38,844 nt of DNA from Chloroflexota bacterium (GTDB taxonomy: Bacteria; Chloroflexota; Anaerolineae; Anaerolineales; Villigracilaceae), in the NCBI GenBank assembly GCA_021824575.1, contig JAKAKJ010000082.1, positions 1-38,844 on the forward strand, given 5' to 3'. Every line of letters starts with the position of its first letter. The first letter of the stretch is position 1. Below, piece by piece: positions 1 through 7,947 of the stretch. The notes under the pieces were generated by a model. The model saw nothing but the letters and a program-made list of their open reading frames with translations. It did no database searches and was not told the DNA's origin. The translations under genes were made by a program, and so were the position numbers.

Positions 1-78
1 TGCCCGCGCACTTGGATTTGAACTGGTGGACGCATGGATAGCCTCTCCGCGAGCGAACAATTTCAGGAGCAGTCTCAT
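1..78 (-). CDS. possible 5' end of a further gene (partial)
   Basis: An open frame of 26 codons starts with ATG at 78 on the minus strand and runs off the window edge. It begins MRLLLKLFARGEA. A weak purine stretch (GGCGGAATAGA) precedes the ATG. It follows the truncated GT87-like frame at 106-381 by 27 bases on the same strand, so it could be the next gene of that set. The peptide is too short to assign, and the frame may be open only by chance. Confidence 0.15.
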   Translation of the reverse strand, partial: MRLLLKLFARGEAIHASTSSNPSARA

Positions 79-105
79 TCTATTCCGCCAGTTTCAAAAC
101 CGCAA

Positions 106-381
106 TTATTTCTTGGTTTCATTTAGAAAGACAACTTGAAGCATGGGTACAAAGAAAATCCAATAGAGCGAATCCTTTTTCAGCGTAAGCACGATGATCA
201 CGATCATGGCGGAAAGCCAGATGATTGCCGCTGTGTCAACCGGTAAGAGCGAGACGGGAGCAAATAAAACCATCAACGGATATGGATATTGACCGACATA
301 AACTCCATGCCATATTTGGCCTGCCCATTGATGGATGAGGGCGAAGTCGCTAAAAAATCCAAACCCGTTCGTGACAACCAT
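106..381 (-). pseudogene. truncated GT87/DUF2029-like membrane glycosyltransferase fragment
   Basis: This 91-residue protein matches only the N-terminal signature region of GT87-type polyprenyl-phosphate-sugar-dependent mannosyltransferases. A short SDFALIHQWAGQIW segment is followed by GQYPYPLMVLFAPVSLLP and one or two membrane helices, then a stop after NETKK. The family usually has about 400 residues with 8-11 helices, so about three quarters is missing. I chose ATG 381 because GGAAAGGGG lies six bases upstream; a longer frame to 486 would overlap the preceding gene and has no such site. It lies 17 bases downstream of the full-length relative (399-1778) and may be a decayed duplicate. No other frame downstream continues the family. 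A genuine small protein is possible but less likely. Confidence 0.5.
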
Positions 382-398
382 AATGTGCCCCTTTCCAT

Positions 399-1778
399 TT
401 ATTGTTTCGCTTGAATGGAGATGGAATCCAGCCAAAAGTTCAAACGTGGCAACAAACTCGACCCGATAGCACGCCGCATCAGCCATAAAATAATCAGCGG
501 CGCGATGAGACGGCCGTACGACCAGGGAAAGAAATCAAACGTCGGCAAAATAAATTCGAGGAAATAAGCGAATCCAAACCACATCCACTCGGATGGCGAA
601 TCGATTCGCTTGAGCATGAGAAGAAAAGACAACGCCACGAAGATGCCGTGATGTTCCCAAACCACCGGTGAAGCCAACGTCATCAAAATGAATAGTGATG
701 GAACGGCGTTCAGAAGGTTCGCACCGCGTTCTTTGGAAGCAAAGAAAGTTTGCATCCTCACGCATTGTGCCATCACAAAAAACGTTGTCGCGGCGAGAAT
801 CACTTTGGCCGCGTCCGCCGCAATCTCGATCCAAACGCCGGGCAGTTTGAACACGGGCAGGATGAAGCGGAAGAATGAATCAAACGATGTCTCGTGAAAG
901 ATTGCCTGACGCGCTTGCGTCAATCCGCGAATGTTATTTAAATAATCAAAGTATGGCGAGACACCATTGAACGCGACTGGTATTGCGGCCAGAACAAGGA
1001 AGCTCAGAACAAACCAGCCAAACCAACGCCGATCCTTTTCGAGTAAAAAGGCGAGAACGATGACCGCGGGCGATGTTTTTAAATGAACCGCTAATGCCAG
1101 CGACAATGCCGAGAGAAATGAATACTTCGGATAAAGCAGAAGACTCAAGAAAATGAAATTGATGACCAGCAAATTAACTTGGACATAATCCAATGTCCGC
1201 AAAAGCGGCGTGTTGACCAGAATAAAAAGTGTCGTGACGATGGCGGCGAGTCGAATCGAGAAGCCGTATTTTTCAAGCAGGCGATGCAGCAAAAAATAAA
1301 ACAGAAAGAGCGAAAAAATATTGACCAGCCATAAGATCAACAACATTCCTTCATCACCCAGCGGCGCAATCGGTTCGAGCAAAGTTGCCCATAACGGCAA
1401 ATAAAAATATGTGTCGGGCAGCGGCTTATGTTGAAGCAAATTGTTGGCGGCTTGAAGATAATATTGATAATCGCCGTAGCGGAATCTTTCGCTCAGTACA
1501 TTCAAATAGGCGAACGCAATTAGGAAACATCCGGCAAAGGTCAGCGCGTTGGATGAATTGATTTTTTCATTTGCCAGCAGATATAACAAAAATCCGAACA
1601 GAAGCCATGTCAACGCGACGGATGCCAGAACAATTGGCAAATCAGTTAGCGGCCATTGCTGGATGAAGATGCTGAATCCCGCGACGCCCCAGCGCAAATC
1701 AATAATCAATAGACTGGCCGCGACCAGTGCGGTGATCGCGGCCCAGAAAATCAAAGCGGTACGAGCAATGCGCGTCAT
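399..1778 (-). CDS. GT87-family (DUF2029) polyprenyl-phosphate-dependent glycosyltransferase
   Basis: This is a 459-residue polytopic membrane protein with about ten hydrophobic segments. Near residues 102-140 is the family signature: GDYQYYLQAANNLL, then a proline-containing segment YFYLPLWATLLEPIAPLG, equivalent to the usual GDFxxYY...YPPL...LLAPL. A second landmark at 232-246 (HLKTSPAVIVLAFLL) corresponds to the conserved K-x-(S/T)-P loop. GT87 enzymes move a sugar, usually mannose, from a lipid-phosphate carrier to a glycan or lipid on the outer face of the membrane; the acceptor here cannot be told. Length is typical. Its start overlaps the stop of the C39-SH3b gene by four bases (ATGA), so the two are probably co-translated. 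A truncated relative follows at 106-381. Confidence 0.8.
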   Translation of the reverse strand: MTRIARTALIFWAAITALVAASLLIIDLRWGVAGFSIFIQQWPLTDLPIVLASVALTWLLFGFLLYLLANEKINSSNALTFAGCFLIAFAYLNVLSERFRYGDYQYYLQAANNLLQHKPLPDTYFYLPLWATLLEPIAPLGDEGMLLILWLVNIFSLFLFYFLLHRLLEKYGFSIRLAAIVTTLFILVNTPLLRTLDYVQVNLLVINFIFLSLLLYPKYSFLSALSLALAVHLKTSPAVIVLAFLLEKDRRWFGWFVLSFLVLAAIPVAFNGVSPYFDYLNNIRGLTQARQAIFHETSFDSFFRFILPVFKLPGVWIEIAADAAKVILAATTFFVMAQCVRMQTFFASKERGANLLNAVPSLFILMTLASPVVWEHHGIFVALSFLLMLKRIDSPSEWMWFGFAYFLEFILPTFDFFPWSYGRLIAPLIILWLMRRAIGSSLLPRLNFWLDSISIQAKQ

Positions 1779-2956
1779 TGACTCAGTTGAACATATTGCG
1801 CGGCGACGTAGCCTCTCAGCCCATTGTCATCGCGTACGGCGATCCATTGTCCGGACACACCGATCTTCGGCAGCGCTGAATTGGATGGTTCGATCACCGT
1901 AAGCGCCGCACCGGGATGTTCAACAGCGACCAATGCGCCGCCCAGCGAAGGAACTTTTCGCAGACGCAGTCCTCCGGGCGCCAGAGTCGTCGAAACGATG
2001 ACCTGGAATTTTTGCGGCGCGGACGATGGCGGAGGTGCGGTCGGCGCGGGAGGAGTTGAAGGCGTGGGAGCTGGTGCCGGTTCGGGCGTGGAACCGGGAG
2101 CGGGTGCGGCGGCAGCTGATTTTTCCACGTACCATGCCGCCACGTATCCCTGATTGCCATTCGGGTCGCGCACATAAATCCATTGATTGTTGACACCGAT
2201 CTTTGCCAGCGCGCCGGTTTTATCTTCGATCACATTCAACTGTGTGCCCGGCATTTCCGCAAAGTTTGCAGGTGAATCAGCAGAAGCTTGTGTGTGCAAG
2301 CGAAGACCAGCGGTTGCACTCGCCATGACTACCACAACGAGGTCCGTTTCAACGGCGGGAGGCATGGATGTGGATGGCGTTGTCGTGGTGGAGCCGCCCG
2401 GCGTCGAGGAGGGAGCCGGGGTCGCCCCGGCAGTGCAGACGTACCACGCCACGGCTTTGATCGCACGTTGAAGCGGCTGCCCCTGGCTAAAGCGCGACAT
2501 CAGTGTGACTTGATTCGTCTCCGGTGGATTCGGCCACGGGTCCTGAATCAAATAATCGTTGCCTTGTTTGGCGTAAACCAAAACCCAATGCGTTTGCAGT
2601 CCAGCATCGGGCGAATAATCCACCTCGACAACAACCGGTTGACCGGCGGCGAGGGAGTCGTCAATCTGCGAAAGCGGCGCGGCGCTGTTCTGGCAAATTG
2701 TCAGGCCTGTGCTTTGAATTTGCGGATGAATGGAAGTTACTTTGGACCAAACGATGGCTTCGTCAATGAACCCGCCGATGGCTGTAAGTTTTTTGTTGAG
2801 GGTGTCTGGCGTTTCTTCATATCCCCAGCCGCTGACGAGCATTGCGGTGCTGGTCAGCGCACAGCCGATATAGCCAATGGTATCCGGCCCGCCGCCAATC
2901 TTGTTGTTTTTCCATTGCGGGTCTTGCTGAGAATAACGGACAAGGTTGAAAGCCAT
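1775..2956 (-). CDS. C39-like cysteine peptidase with two C-terminal SH3b domains
   Basis: This 393-residue protein has an N-terminal papain-like peptidase C39_2-type domain (about 1-175): an oxyanion Gln at 10/11, nucleophile Cys32 in GYIGCALTS, His123 in QTHWVLVY and Asp139 in IQDPW. A Thr/Ser/Pro linker (178-203) leads to an SH3b domain (about 206-278). A Pro/Ala linker (281-315) leads to a second SH3b domain (about 318-392). Both end in a G-Y-V-A-A-x-Y-V strand. SH3b domains usually bind peptidoglycan, suggesting a wall-directed peptidase or amidase. No signal peptide or membrane helix is visible, which is odd for that role. Start: AAGGAGG lies five bases before ATG 2956, and a TATAAT box lies upstream. 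It is coupled to the GT87 gene downstream by an ATGA overlap. Substrate is unknown. Confidence 0.8.
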   Translation of the reverse strand: MAFNLVRYSQQDPQWKNNKIGGGPDTIGYIGCALTSTAMLVSGWGYEETPDTLNKKLTAIGGFIDEAIVWSKVTSIHPQIQSTGLTICQNSAAPLSQIDDSLAAGQPVVVEVDYSPDAGLQTHWVLVYAKQGNDYLIQDPWPNPPETNQVTLMSRFSQGQPLQRAIKAVAWYVCTAGATPAPSSTPGGSTTTTPSTSMPPAVETDLVVVVMASATAGLRLHTQASADSPANFAEMPGTQLNVIEDKTGALAKIGVNNQWIYVRDPNGNQGYVAAWYVEKSAAAAPAPGSTPEPAPAPTPSTPPAPTAPPPSSAPQKFQVIVSTTLAPGGLRLRKVPSLGGALVAVEHPGAALTVIEPSNSALPKIGVSGQWIAVRDDNGLRGYVAAQYVQLSQ

Positions 2957-2991
2957 AAATGCCTCCTTCGGTTGGTAAACGCGATGGCTTG

Positions 2992-3019
2992 ATTATACAC
3001 TTGGAAATTAGAGAAACAA
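2992..3019 (-). promoter_or_regulatory. probable promoter of the C39-SH3b/GT87 operon
   Basis: On the minus strand a TTGTTT box (3019-3014) is followed after 16 bases by a perfect TATAAT (2997-2992). This predicts a start of transcription near 2985 and a leader of about 30 bases carrying the AAGGAGG ribosome site of the gene starting at 2956. Confidence 0.55.
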
Positions 3020-3104
3020 AACATCATCGCTTATGGAAATATTCAGTTTTATAAACAACCACCCGCGTTCCATGAACTCGGCCAGTTGTTTCTTTCCGGT
3101 GTAT

Positions 3105-3896
3105 TTATGGTGTAGATGGAGCCACTGGCAGGGAAGCAAGATCGCCGGCGGAAAACTTGATGAGGGTGGCGTACAACCAGGCGGTCTTGCCGGGCTGTCC
3201 GGGGATTTGGATCAAAACCCATTCTCCAGTGGCAGTTTTCCCAATCGCGGTGGCCGATGTTCCAACGTTGAGCGTGCTAATTGTCTGGGATGTGAGCGAG
3301 GCGGAAACATGCAGGTTGATCGGATTTGGTCCAGGGTTGACAACCGTAATTGCTGCTGATGCAGGCGTAGGAGTTGTACTTGTCGCTGCCGGTGTCTGTG
3401 CGCTGGGTGTGGAAGCAGGCGAAACAACAACCGTAAACCCGAGCAGACGGGCAAGTTCAATGGCATATTGCTGGTGATATTGCCTTGCCTGTGCGATGCC
3501 AGCATTGAGAATATCTGATTTGGCATTCGATTCGAATGCCAGTAACGTTTGTATGGTGGTGTCCATATACTGCAGCTGGAACTTCTTCAGTTGTTCAAGG
3601 CAGGATGGGACGCTTAGATCCTCTGCGGAGCGACGGATGGTTTGCATGGGCGGGATCACCTGCACTAATTGAGACTGCGGTGTATTGGATGCCAGCGCGG
3701 AATAATCATCGAACTGACGCGTCAGGTCGTTTAATGGTTTAACGGTAGCAGACAGGTTCGTTGTGCCACAAGGATCGGGGGTGGATGTTGCAGAAGGTAT
3801 GGCAGGAGTGGCAGTCACAACAACGACTTTGGATGTGCCGCATGCTGAGAGAAGGAGCACGAAGAATCCAACCAAGGGGATAAAGACTTTTTTCAT
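3105..3896 (-). CDS. predicted lipoprotein with C-terminal SH3-like domain
   Basis: This is a 263-residue exported lipoprotein. It has a short basic start (MKK), a hydrophobic core and the lipobox LSAC with Cys19 as the lipidation site. The middle part (about 40-135) is mixed helical with no recognised family. A Thr/Ser/Ala/Pro linker (about 155-180) leads to an SH3-like domain (about 183-250) with a short W-V-L-I-Q-I strand and a final A-W-L-Y-A. ATG 3896 was chosen over an in-frame TTG six bases upstream because AAAGG lies six bases before it. The gene lies 69 bases after the stop of the beta-helix gene, behind a strong terminator, so it probably has its own promoter. Its job is unknown; an envelope or wall-binding role is inferred from the SH3 fold. 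Confidence 0.75.
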   Translation of the reverse strand: MKKVFIPLVGFFVLLLSACGTSKVVVVTATPAIPSATSTPDPCGTTNLSATVKPLNDLTRQFDDYSALASNTPQSQLVQVIPPMQTIRRSAEDLSVPSCLEQLKKFQLQYMDTTIQTLLAFESNAKSDILNAGIAQARQYHQQYAIELARLLGFTVVVSPASTPSAQTPAATSTTPTPASAAITVVNPGPNPINLHVSASLTSQTISTLNVGTSATAIGKTATGEWVLIQIPGQPGKTAWLYATLIKFSAGDLASLPVAPSTP

Positions 3897-3918
3897 TTCC
3901 AACCTTTCGAGAAAAAAA

Positions 3919-3947
3919 TAGGGACGGCTAATTATATGCCGTCCCTA
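3919..3947 (-). terminator. intrinsic terminator of the beta-helix gene
   Basis: A perfect 10-bp stem (TAGGGACGGC / GCCGTCCCTA) with a 9-base loop is followed on the minus strand by seven T (plus positions 3912-3918). It lies 19 bases past the stop at 3966. The loop contains TATAAT on the minus strand, which could be the -10 box of the lipoprotein gene starting at 3896. Confidence 0.85.
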
Positions 3948-3965
3948 GATTATGAGTAACGAAGG

Positions 3966-6900
3966 TTATTGAGTAACGAGCACGAAAGTGCCCGTCAGAT
4001 TGGTTTGGGCCCTGAAGAAACCGTCGGGGGTTTTGGAGCCGCCGATGTCAACCCACTTGGCCCCATCCCAATGCAGTATGGTGAAATTGGCATTCTGCTT
4101 GTCGGATGGGATCTTGAAGCTGACAATCAAGGAACCATTGGAGGAAGGTACAACTTCAACATCGAAGGCAGAAATGAAAGTGTACTTGCTGTTCAGCTTG
4201 TTGGGCAGGTCATTATTTGCCTTGTTGGTCAGTGTGGCGTTGCCGGTAGTCGGGCATGGCAAAAGCACATAATCTTGATTTGGCAGCACGAGTTCAGTAC
4301 CACTGAAGTTGGTGCAATCAAGAGCATTGCTTTCACCGCTGTTAACGTTGATTACATTCAGAGGAAGGCCGCCGCCAACCGTTCCCTTACTTCCTGAAGC
4401 GCAATTGCCCGTGTTGGTGACTAAAGTCCCGCCGCCACTGATATCGGTAGCGCTTACGGTATTGCCGCTGAGCGTCACACCGTTCAAAGTAATGGTGCTT
4501 CCGCCGGGTATGTCTGCCAGGAGTCCGGTACCGGAATTATTATTGAAGGTACTGCAATGAATATCAATATTACCCGTCGAAGCAATGAAAGCGCCGCCGC
4601 CACTGTTGGAAGTACCATTTCCGTTTGCAGTGACATGGTCAAAGGAAACAGTACCTCCTGTTCCTAAATCCAGTATTTCAATTCCTCCACCGAAACAATC
4701 GCCAAGAGCACAATTTCCACTGAAATCGCTATTTGCAACAAATACGTTGCCGCCATTATGAAGAATCAGCGCACCCACAGCAGCCGCAGAACCTGTATAA
4801 CCATTTGCGGGGTCATTACCATTGTTGTCAGCTGTGACACCTTGTAAAGTGATATCGCCATTTCCTATTGAAAATACAACGAATCCAACGCCTATATCGC
4901 AAGTTGTGCAATTCTCGCTGAAGTTGCTGTTTGCAATGGATACGCTTCCTCCATCAGTGCCCAGAAAAGCGCCTCCCCCCTCGCCATAGCCATTTCCAAG
5001 AGCTGTAACTCCACTCAAAGTAATGTTGTCATTGGAGACTGCATACAGACCGACACTTGGCGCTAGATTAAAACCATTGTCATTGAACGTGTTACTGCCA
5101 GACAGAGTGATACTGCCGTTTCCAGTCGTATTATCCAACTCGGCACCACCGCCAGCATTATCGATCGCTATTACATTGTTAAGGGTGATGTCACCGTTTG
5201 AGTGGGCAATTAGGCCTCGGCCGGTAGTGGTAGTACCATTCGCGCTGAGGTTGCCGTTGTTGATACTAATCCCGCCGCTACCGGAAGTATTATCGAGGTA
5301 AGCACCGTCGCCGCCATTATCGCTGGCTATTACATTGTTGAGGGTGATGTCACCATTCGAATAGGCAGTTAGGCCTCCGTTGGTAGTGGTAATGCCATTC
5401 GCACTGAAGGTACCGTTGTCGATACTAATCCCTCCACTTCCGAATTTATTATCGAGGTAAACACCGTCGCCAATTTTGTTGTTATCTGCAGTGACATTGC
5501 TGGCGCTGATGGCTCCCTTGGCTACGACCCACAGGCCATTTCCGTTGTTCCCATCGAAAACATTCGCGCCGGTCAAGGTGACCGAGGGCGCCCCTGAAGT
5601 TGCGTGTGTAGTGTCAATATAAGCGCCGTCGCCCGTGACACTGTTACTGGCGGACAGGTTATTGATGGTTATATCTCCTGTCGACCACATGGCAATATTG
5701 GTGCCGTGATTGTTATTGAATTCATTCGTACCGGTGAGTGTGACGCCCGAACCTGTGTTGAAAAAGGTGTTGTCAATATACAGGCCGTTGTTACCTGAAT
5801 TATTATCAGCAGTTATGTTATTGAGAGTCGCAACTCCGGAAGAGTAAATACTTATACCGGCGGAGCCGTTAGTATTGAATTCATTGGTTCCGCTCAGGTT
5901 GACATTATTCAAACTAGTTCCCCCATTGCCCAGGATCGCACCATTTATATGATTTCCATCAGCGATCACATTCGAGAGGCTAATGTCTCCATTGGAATAA
6001 GCTTCGATGCCGGACCCATGGTTATTATTGTTACTGAAATTATTCGTACCATCCACGGTAATACTCTTACCAGTGCCGGAGGTATTGTTCAAATAAACGC
6101 CGTCGTTATAAGCATTTTTCGATGTCACATGATGGACGCGAATGTTGCCTGATGTTTCGAGATCGAGATTATTACCAGCGGAGCCGTTGAAGGTGAGATC
6201 ATTGGCGGTCAGATCGTTCTTCCAACCTGTGATTGAAATGTAAGCGTTGGTGAAATCAGATGTACCGGTGATTGTGCCAGCGCTGGAACCGTTCCAGCCG
6301 CCTTGAAAGGTCAGTGCATAGTTGGCCCAGGTTGTAAGAGAACCACCGTTCATGCTGATGTTACTGGTGGAGCTATCCGCACCGGATGTGATCCAGATCG
6401 TACCATTGGATGTAGGCTGGTTGGAAGAAAGATAGGTGACCAGATTGTAGAGGTTGGAGTATGAACTCGTACAACCACCTGTACCTGCAACTGGCGAAGC
6501 GCCAGCCGGACACCAAATCGGGTCGCCAGTTGCGATGATATTTGCGGCGGCCTGTGTGGCCAACGGCTGAACAGCGCCGCTATTGTCCACAGCGACCACC
6601 TGTGTGCCGCTCGGAACCTGAGCCAATGCTGTAGCCGTTGCGGTAGCAGTTGCGGTGCTTGTTGCAGAAGGTGTGGCATCAGTCGGTGCTGCAGTTACAG
6701 AAGGCACAGGGGTGTCGGTTATGGTCGGCGCTTGTGTGGCGTCTGTGGGGGCAATTGTCGTGGCTGGAGCAGGTGTATCCGTCGTCGCGGTTGGAGCGGG
6801 TGTATCCGTCGTTGCGGTTGATGCCTGTGTAGCATTTGTTGGAGCCGCAGTAGTGGCTGGCGCACTTGTACTTGTCGCCTGAGTCGCGGCTGGCGTATCG

Positions 6901-7031
6901 GTGGTCGTTGTATTTGTGGGCGGGGGGGTGGAAGTGCCGTCTGCAAGAGCGCTGAACGGTGTGAAGAGACTGACTATAAATGTTAGAAGGATAAAGATAA
7001 CTGCGAAGGTTGTACGAAACTGTGTTTTCAT
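3966..7031 (-). CDS. large secreted right-handed beta-helix repeat protein
   Basis: This 1021-residue secreted protein has a signal peptide (basic MKTQFR, hydrophobic core, likely cleavage after ALA30). A Thr/Pro/Ala-rich stalk follows (about 33-135) with repeated T-D-T-P-A-P-type units. From about 190 to 905 there are many turns of parallel beta-helix, seen as recurring blocks of the type S-N-G-D-I-T-L-N-N-V then a short D-N-x-G stretch. A separate C-terminal domain covers about the last 105 residues. It has no membrane anchor, sortase motif or SH3 domain, so it is either released or held by other contacts. Beta-helix proteins of this kind are adhesins, polysaccharide lyases or surface-layer components; no catalytic signature is visible. 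AGGTGA lies before ATG 7031. A consensus promoter and a terminator isolate it as a single-gene unit. Confidence 0.8.
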   Translation of the reverse strand: MKTQFRTTFAVIFILLTFIVSLFTPFSALADGTSTPPPTNTTTTDTPAATQATSTSAPATTAAPTNATQASTATTDTPAPTATTDTPAPATTIAPTDATQAPTITDTPVPSVTAAPTDATPSATSTATATATATALAQVPSGTQVVAVDNSGAVQPLATQAAANIIATGDPIWCPAGASPVAGTGGCTSSYSNLYNLVTYLSSNQPTSNGTIWITSGADSSTSNISMNGGSLTTWANYALTFQGGWNGSSAGTITGTSDFTNAYISITGWKNDLTANDLTFNGSAGNNLDLETSGNIRVHHVTSKNAYNDGVYLNNTSGTGKSITVDGTNNFSNNNNHGSGIEAYSNGDISLSNVIADGNHINGAILGNGGTSLNNVNLSGTNEFNTNGSAGISIYSSGVATLNNITADNNSGNNGLYIDNTFFNTGSGVTLTGTNEFNNNHGTNIAMWSTGDITINNLSASNSVTGDGAYIDTTHATSGAPSVTLTGANVFDGNNGNGLWVVAKGAISASNVTADNNKIGDGVYLDNKFGSGGISIDNGTFSANGITTTNGGLTAYSNGDITLNNVIASDNGGDGAYLDNTSGSGGISINNGNLSANGTTTTGRGLIAHSNGDITLNNVIAIDNAGGGAELDNTTGNGSITLSGSNTFNDNGFNLAPSVGLYAVSNDNITLSGVTALGNGYGEGGGAFLGTDGGSVSIANSNFSENCTTCDIGVGFVVFSIGNGDITLQGVTADNNGNDPANGYTGSAAAVGALILHNGGNVFVANSDFSGNCALGDCFGGGIEILDLGTGGTVSFDHVTANGNGTSNSGGGAFIASTGNIDIHCSTFNNNSGTGLLADIPGGSTITLNGVTLSGNTVSATDISGGGTLVTNTGNCASGSKGTVGGGLPLNVINVNSGESNALDCTNFSGTELVLPNQDYVLLPCPTTGNATLTNKANNDLPNKLNSKYTFISAFDVEVVPSSNGSLIVSFKIPSDKQNANFTILHWDGAKWVDIGGSKTPDGFFRAQTNLTGTFVLVTQ
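5167..5484 (-). repeat. tandem 159-bp (53-codon) internal repeat in the beta-helix gene
   Basis: Two adjacent units with a period of 159 bases (5167-5325 and 5326-5484) are clearly similar at the DNA level. Examples are GCTATTACATTGTT at 5167 and 5326, and TATTATCGAGGTAA at the two boundaries. In the protein this is a 53-residue repeat containing G-D-I-T-L-N-N-V-I-A. The high DNA similarity suggests a fairly recent duplication of beta-helix turns. Confidence 0.7.
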
Positions 7032-7079
7032 ATCTCACCTGTGACGGAACTCAGTGCTTTATTGGGATAAATCCGCCCC

Positions 7080-7108
7080 ATTTTAGGATTGAGAGTATCT
7101 TTTGTCAA
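7080..7108 (-). promoter_or_regulatory. consensus sigma70-type promoter of the beta-helix gene
   Basis: On the minus strand TTGACA (7108-7103) is followed after exactly 17 bases by TAAAAT (7085-7080). Both boxes fit the consensus well. The predicted transcript starts near 7073, leaving a leader of about 40 bases with AGGTGA before ATG 7031. This is the strongest promoter seen in the window. Confidence 0.75.
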
Positions 7109-7173
7109 TGTCTGACTAAGACCTTGTGAAAAATCACCCAGTTATGAAGATCCAACAATGGGCATAAAACAAT

Positions 7174-7200
7174 CAGGCTGCATCCATTGAATGCAGCCTG
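7174..7200 (-). terminator. terminator of the sdh operon
   Basis: A perfect 10-bp inverted repeat (CAGGCTGCAT / ATGCAGCCTG) with a 7-base loop lies 28 bases past the sdhB stop. On the minus strand it is followed by the T-rich ATTGTTTTATG. The T-run is imperfect, so efficiency may be moderate. Confidence 0.65.
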
Positions 7201-7228
7201 ACTTCTTCTACTTTCTATTCTCTATTTT

Positions 7229-7936
7229 CTAATCTACTTTTCCCGTTAACGTTGCCATCTTCAACTCGCCGATGGCTTTTGTGATTTGAATATCGCGCGG
7301 GCAGGCCATCGTGCAGTTATAGACGGTGTGACAACGCGCCACGCCGCTTGTCTCGCTGATGATCTTCAGGCGTTCGGACGCGGCTTCATCGCGGCTGTCG
7401 AAGATGAAGCGATGCGCGGTAACCAATGCAGCCGGGCCGAGATAATCATCGCTGCCCCAGAATGACGGGCAGGATGTTGTGCAAGCCGCGCACAGGATAC
7501 ATTTGGTTGTGTCATCGAAGCGGGCGCGCTCCTCGGGAGACTGGAGCCGCTCTTTTCCATCCGCGGGAAGCGGGCTGTCATTGATGAAATACGGAAGGAC
7601 TTTTTTGTAATTGTCGAAGAACGGTTCCATATCAACAATCAAATCCTTCATTACTTTCAGGCCGAGCAAAGGTTCAACCGTGATCTTGTCACCGACGTCG
7701 CGCACCAGCGTTTTACAGGCCAGCATGTTGCGCCCATTGATGCGCATCGCATCCGATCCGCACACGCCGTGCGCACATGAACGCCGGAACGAGAGCGAGC
7801 CGTCGTAATGGCCTTTGACCAGCTCGAGCAGATCGAGAATGCGCTCGGTTTCTTCGACATCGAGATTGTACGTCTCGTAATGCCATTTCTTGTCAACATC
7901 AGGATTGTAGCGGAAGACTTTTAGTGTTACCTGCAT
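7229..7936 (-). CDS. sdhB: succinate dehydrogenase/fumarate reductase iron-sulfur subunit
   Basis: This is the electron-transfer subunit of complex II, passing electrons from the flavoprotein to the membrane anchor and quinone. The N-terminal ferredoxin domain has the [2Fe-2S] ligands Cys54, Cys59, Asp62 and Cys74 (CAHGVCGSD, then LACK), with Asp at the third position as in E. coli SdhB. The C-terminal domain has CILCAACTTSCP and CHTVYNCTMACP for the [4Fe-4S] and [3Fe-4S] clusters. At 235 residues the length is normal. It is the last gene of sdhC-sdhD-sdhA-sdhB, 11 bases after sdhA, with GAGG before its ATG. Direction cannot be read with certainty, but the neighbouring bc complex favours succinate oxidation. 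Confidence 0.95.
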   Translation of the reverse strand: MQVTLKVFRYNPDVDKKWHYETYNLDVEETERILDLLELVKGHYDGSLSFRRSCAHGVCGSDAMRINGRNMLACKTLVRDVGDKITVEPLLGLKVMKDLIVDMEPFFDNYKKVLPYFINDSPLPADGKERLQSPEERARFDDTTKCILCAACTTSCPSFWGSDDYLGPAALVTAHRFIFDSRDEAASERLKIISETSGVARCHTVYNCTMACPRDIQITKAIGELKMATLTGKVD

Positions 7937-7947
7937 GGCAGCCTCAA

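Noticed and set aside
1-120. Frameshift joining the GT87 fragment to downstream sequence
   Set aside because: Neither alternative frame after the stop shows continuing membrane-helix or GT87 sequence within the window, so there is no support for a simple frameshift.
2287-2992. Plus-strand frames opposite the C39-SH3b gene
   Set aside because: They are antisense to a gene with clear domains and a ribosome site, and show low-complexity Gly/Arg/Val composition typical of shadow frames.
3001-3104. Hairpin AAACAAC/GTTGTTT as terminator of the lipoprotein gene
   Set aside because: The stem is seven AT-rich pairs around a loop of more than 20 bases; not convincing.
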